Positions 42,603 through 43,425 of a DNA stretch of 43,425 bases are shown here, one piece after another. The notes beneath the pieces were generated by a model. It had not been told where the DNA came from and searched no databases. It worked only from the letters and a program-made list of their open reading frames with translations. Position 1 is the first letter of the stretch. The number at the start of each line of letters is the position of its first letter. The stretch comes from Pseudoxanthomonas gei (GTDB taxonomy: Bacteria; Pseudomonadota; Gammaproteobacteria; Xanthomonadales; Xanthomonadaceae), in assembly GCF_010119615.1 (NCBI RefSeq), contig NZ_QOVG01000013.1, positions 1 through 43,425 of the forward strand, in the 5' to 3' direction. Both the position numbers and the translations under genes were made by a program.

Positions 42603-43425
42603 TCAGGTTTCATTCGCAGGCGGAGCGGCGGACTTGTTCCTGGCACTGCGTTTCCTGGCCATCCAGCCGAAGATCGGCACCAGCAGCGTGGTCCACAGCC
42701 ATTTGCCATGCTCGCTGAGGAGCCCGCTGACGCGCTGGGTGGTGGTCACTTCCACCTGGATCGGCTTGCGGAACGTACGCAGGGTCCTGGGCACGGTTTC
42801 GCCATTGACGTCGATCAGCGCATCAATGGTCAGGGTGAGCGTGTGCCTGCCGGCATTGAGCGGAGTCACGTCCCAGATCCAATCGGTGACGCCCGACGAC
42901 ACCGCCTGGCGCTCGCTGGTCACCGGCACGATCCTGAAGCCTTCGCCGCTGAGGCGCGCCTCCATGTTGTTGGATACCTGCAGGGGCAAAGAGACCTTTT
43001 CCCCCGGCCCTTCCACGCGCGCCTCCAGCACGGCCGCGGTTTCCGACGGACTCAAGGTGACATGGATGGACACTGTGTCCTCGATGTTGATTGTCGTGGG
43101 CGCATTGAAGGCCACATTGCCCAGTTTCAGCTGCGAAAGGATGGCGTCGACGATCTGCGTGGCGGTACTGGTTTCGGTTTCAGTATCCGTTCCCTGGTCC
43201 GGTCTCGCTGCTGCGTCACTGGCCGAGCCCGCGATCACACCATCGACTGCCACGTCGGGGGCATCTACTGCAGCAGCCTGCTGGCGCTGCGATGCAGGTT
43301 CCGCGCGCGCACGTCCAGCAGCCTTTCCCGCTGCCATCCTGGTGCGCCGCGGGGTTGCGCTTACGGGTGCGGAGGTGCGCCTTGCCTGCCGCGTGTCGTC
43401 ATACGGTGGTGGCGGCTGTCGCTTT
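42603..43425 (-). CDS. C-terminal part of an unrecognised membrane-anchored protein (cut by right edge)
   Basis: The frame is open from the stop at 42603 to the window end with no stop, so at least 273 residues; an internal Met at 43337 is not the true start. At the edge the chain is Pro-rich (QPPPPYDDTRQARRTS), then Arg/Ala-rich linker, TDTETETST, then a beta-rich domain (LGNVAFNAPTTINIEDTVSI, then VSLPLQVSNNMEARLSGEGF and SGVTDWIWDVTPLNAGRHTL) resembling an Ig-like fold. A membrane helix WLWTTLLVPIFGWMARKR and basic tail end it, giving a C-terminal anchor. I cannot name the family; the functional domain may lie beyond the window. Confidence 0.75.
   Translation of the reverse strand, partial: KRQPPPPYDDTRQARRTSAPVSATPRRTRMAAGKAAGRARAEPASQRQQAAAVDAPDVAVDGVIAGSASDAAARPDQGTDTETETSTATQIVDAILSQLKLGNVAFNAPTTINIEDTVSIHVTLSPSETAAVLEARVEGPGEKVSLPLQVSNNMEARLSGEGFRIVPVTSERQAVSSGVTDWIWDVTPLNAGRHTLTLTIDALIDVNGETVPRTLRTFRKPIQVEVTTTQRVSGLLSEHGKWLWTTLLVPIFGWMARKRSARNKSAAPPANET

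Overview
The window is a gene-dense, high-GC stretch of chromosome from a gammaproteobacterium. Gene content and protein style fit the Xanthomonadaceae/Lysobacteraceae (Stenotrophomonas, Pseudoxanthomonas, Luteimonas, Lysobacter and relatives). Pointers are the scpA-scpB-rluB cluster, many exported peptidases, the RsuA-type synthase, DUF6164 and YgjP-like genes, and GTAG-type REP palindromes whose outer end reads GTAGGAGCGACGCAAGTCGCG on one strand. This placement is inference from family knowledge; no marker RNA gene is present. I see no tRNA, rRNA, CRISPR array, transposase, integrase or prophage gene.

Layout. 1-3.6 kb: condensin subunits scpA and scpB plus 23S rRNA pseudouridine synthase rluB, closed by a terminator. 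3.8-10.5 kb: ferredoxin-NADP reductase, a lipoprotein serine hydrolase, glutathione peroxidase, then a divergent pair of exported metallohydrolases (amidohydrolase and M3 oligopeptidase). 10.6-17 kb, mostly minus strand: a secreted unknown, cyclopropane fatty acid synthase with a DUF3298-like lipoprotein, a mini-GNAT, a histone H1-like Lys/Ala protein, and a peptide transporter coupled to a rhomboid protease. 17.1-21.2 kb: M14 carboxypeptidase, an exported endonuclease/exonuclease/phosphatase-family enzyme, an unusual 21-bp minisatellite, then a barnase-like RNase with its barstar inhibitor. 21.2-28.3 kb: DbpA helicase, a PNPOx-like stress protein, SelO, a cold-shock protein, an RluA-type synthase, YaeQ and an HI0933-type flavoprotein. 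28.4-34.7 kb: an LLM oxidoreductase, GST, TrhO, an ArsR-SRPBCC-SRPBCC operon with two palindromic operators, a lipoprotein FKBP and a second HI0933-type flavoprotein. 34.7-43.4 kb: several tiny genes, DUF1993, a RIO1-like kinase, an RsuA-type synthase, RidA, a methyltransferase with a Cys-cluster protein, a YgjP-like metalloprotease, an HD phosphohydrolase, an exported M24 peptidase, and the 3' part of a membrane-anchored protein cut by the right edge.

Two themes recur. One is RNA and translation: three pseudouridine synthases, DbpA, TrhO, a RIO1 kinase, a cold-shock protein and two tiny Lys-rich proteins that sit beside pseudouridine synthase genes. The other is exported hydrolases: M3, M14, M24, the amidohydrolase, the EEP enzyme, the serine hydrolase and barnase. 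Most of the window is ordinary core genome. The least explained structure is the non-coding 21-bp array at 19848-20080, whose palindromic core recurs at two helical turns. Also worth attention are a C10 tract next to the ArsR operators, several very small unrecognised genes, and the partial gene at the right edge.
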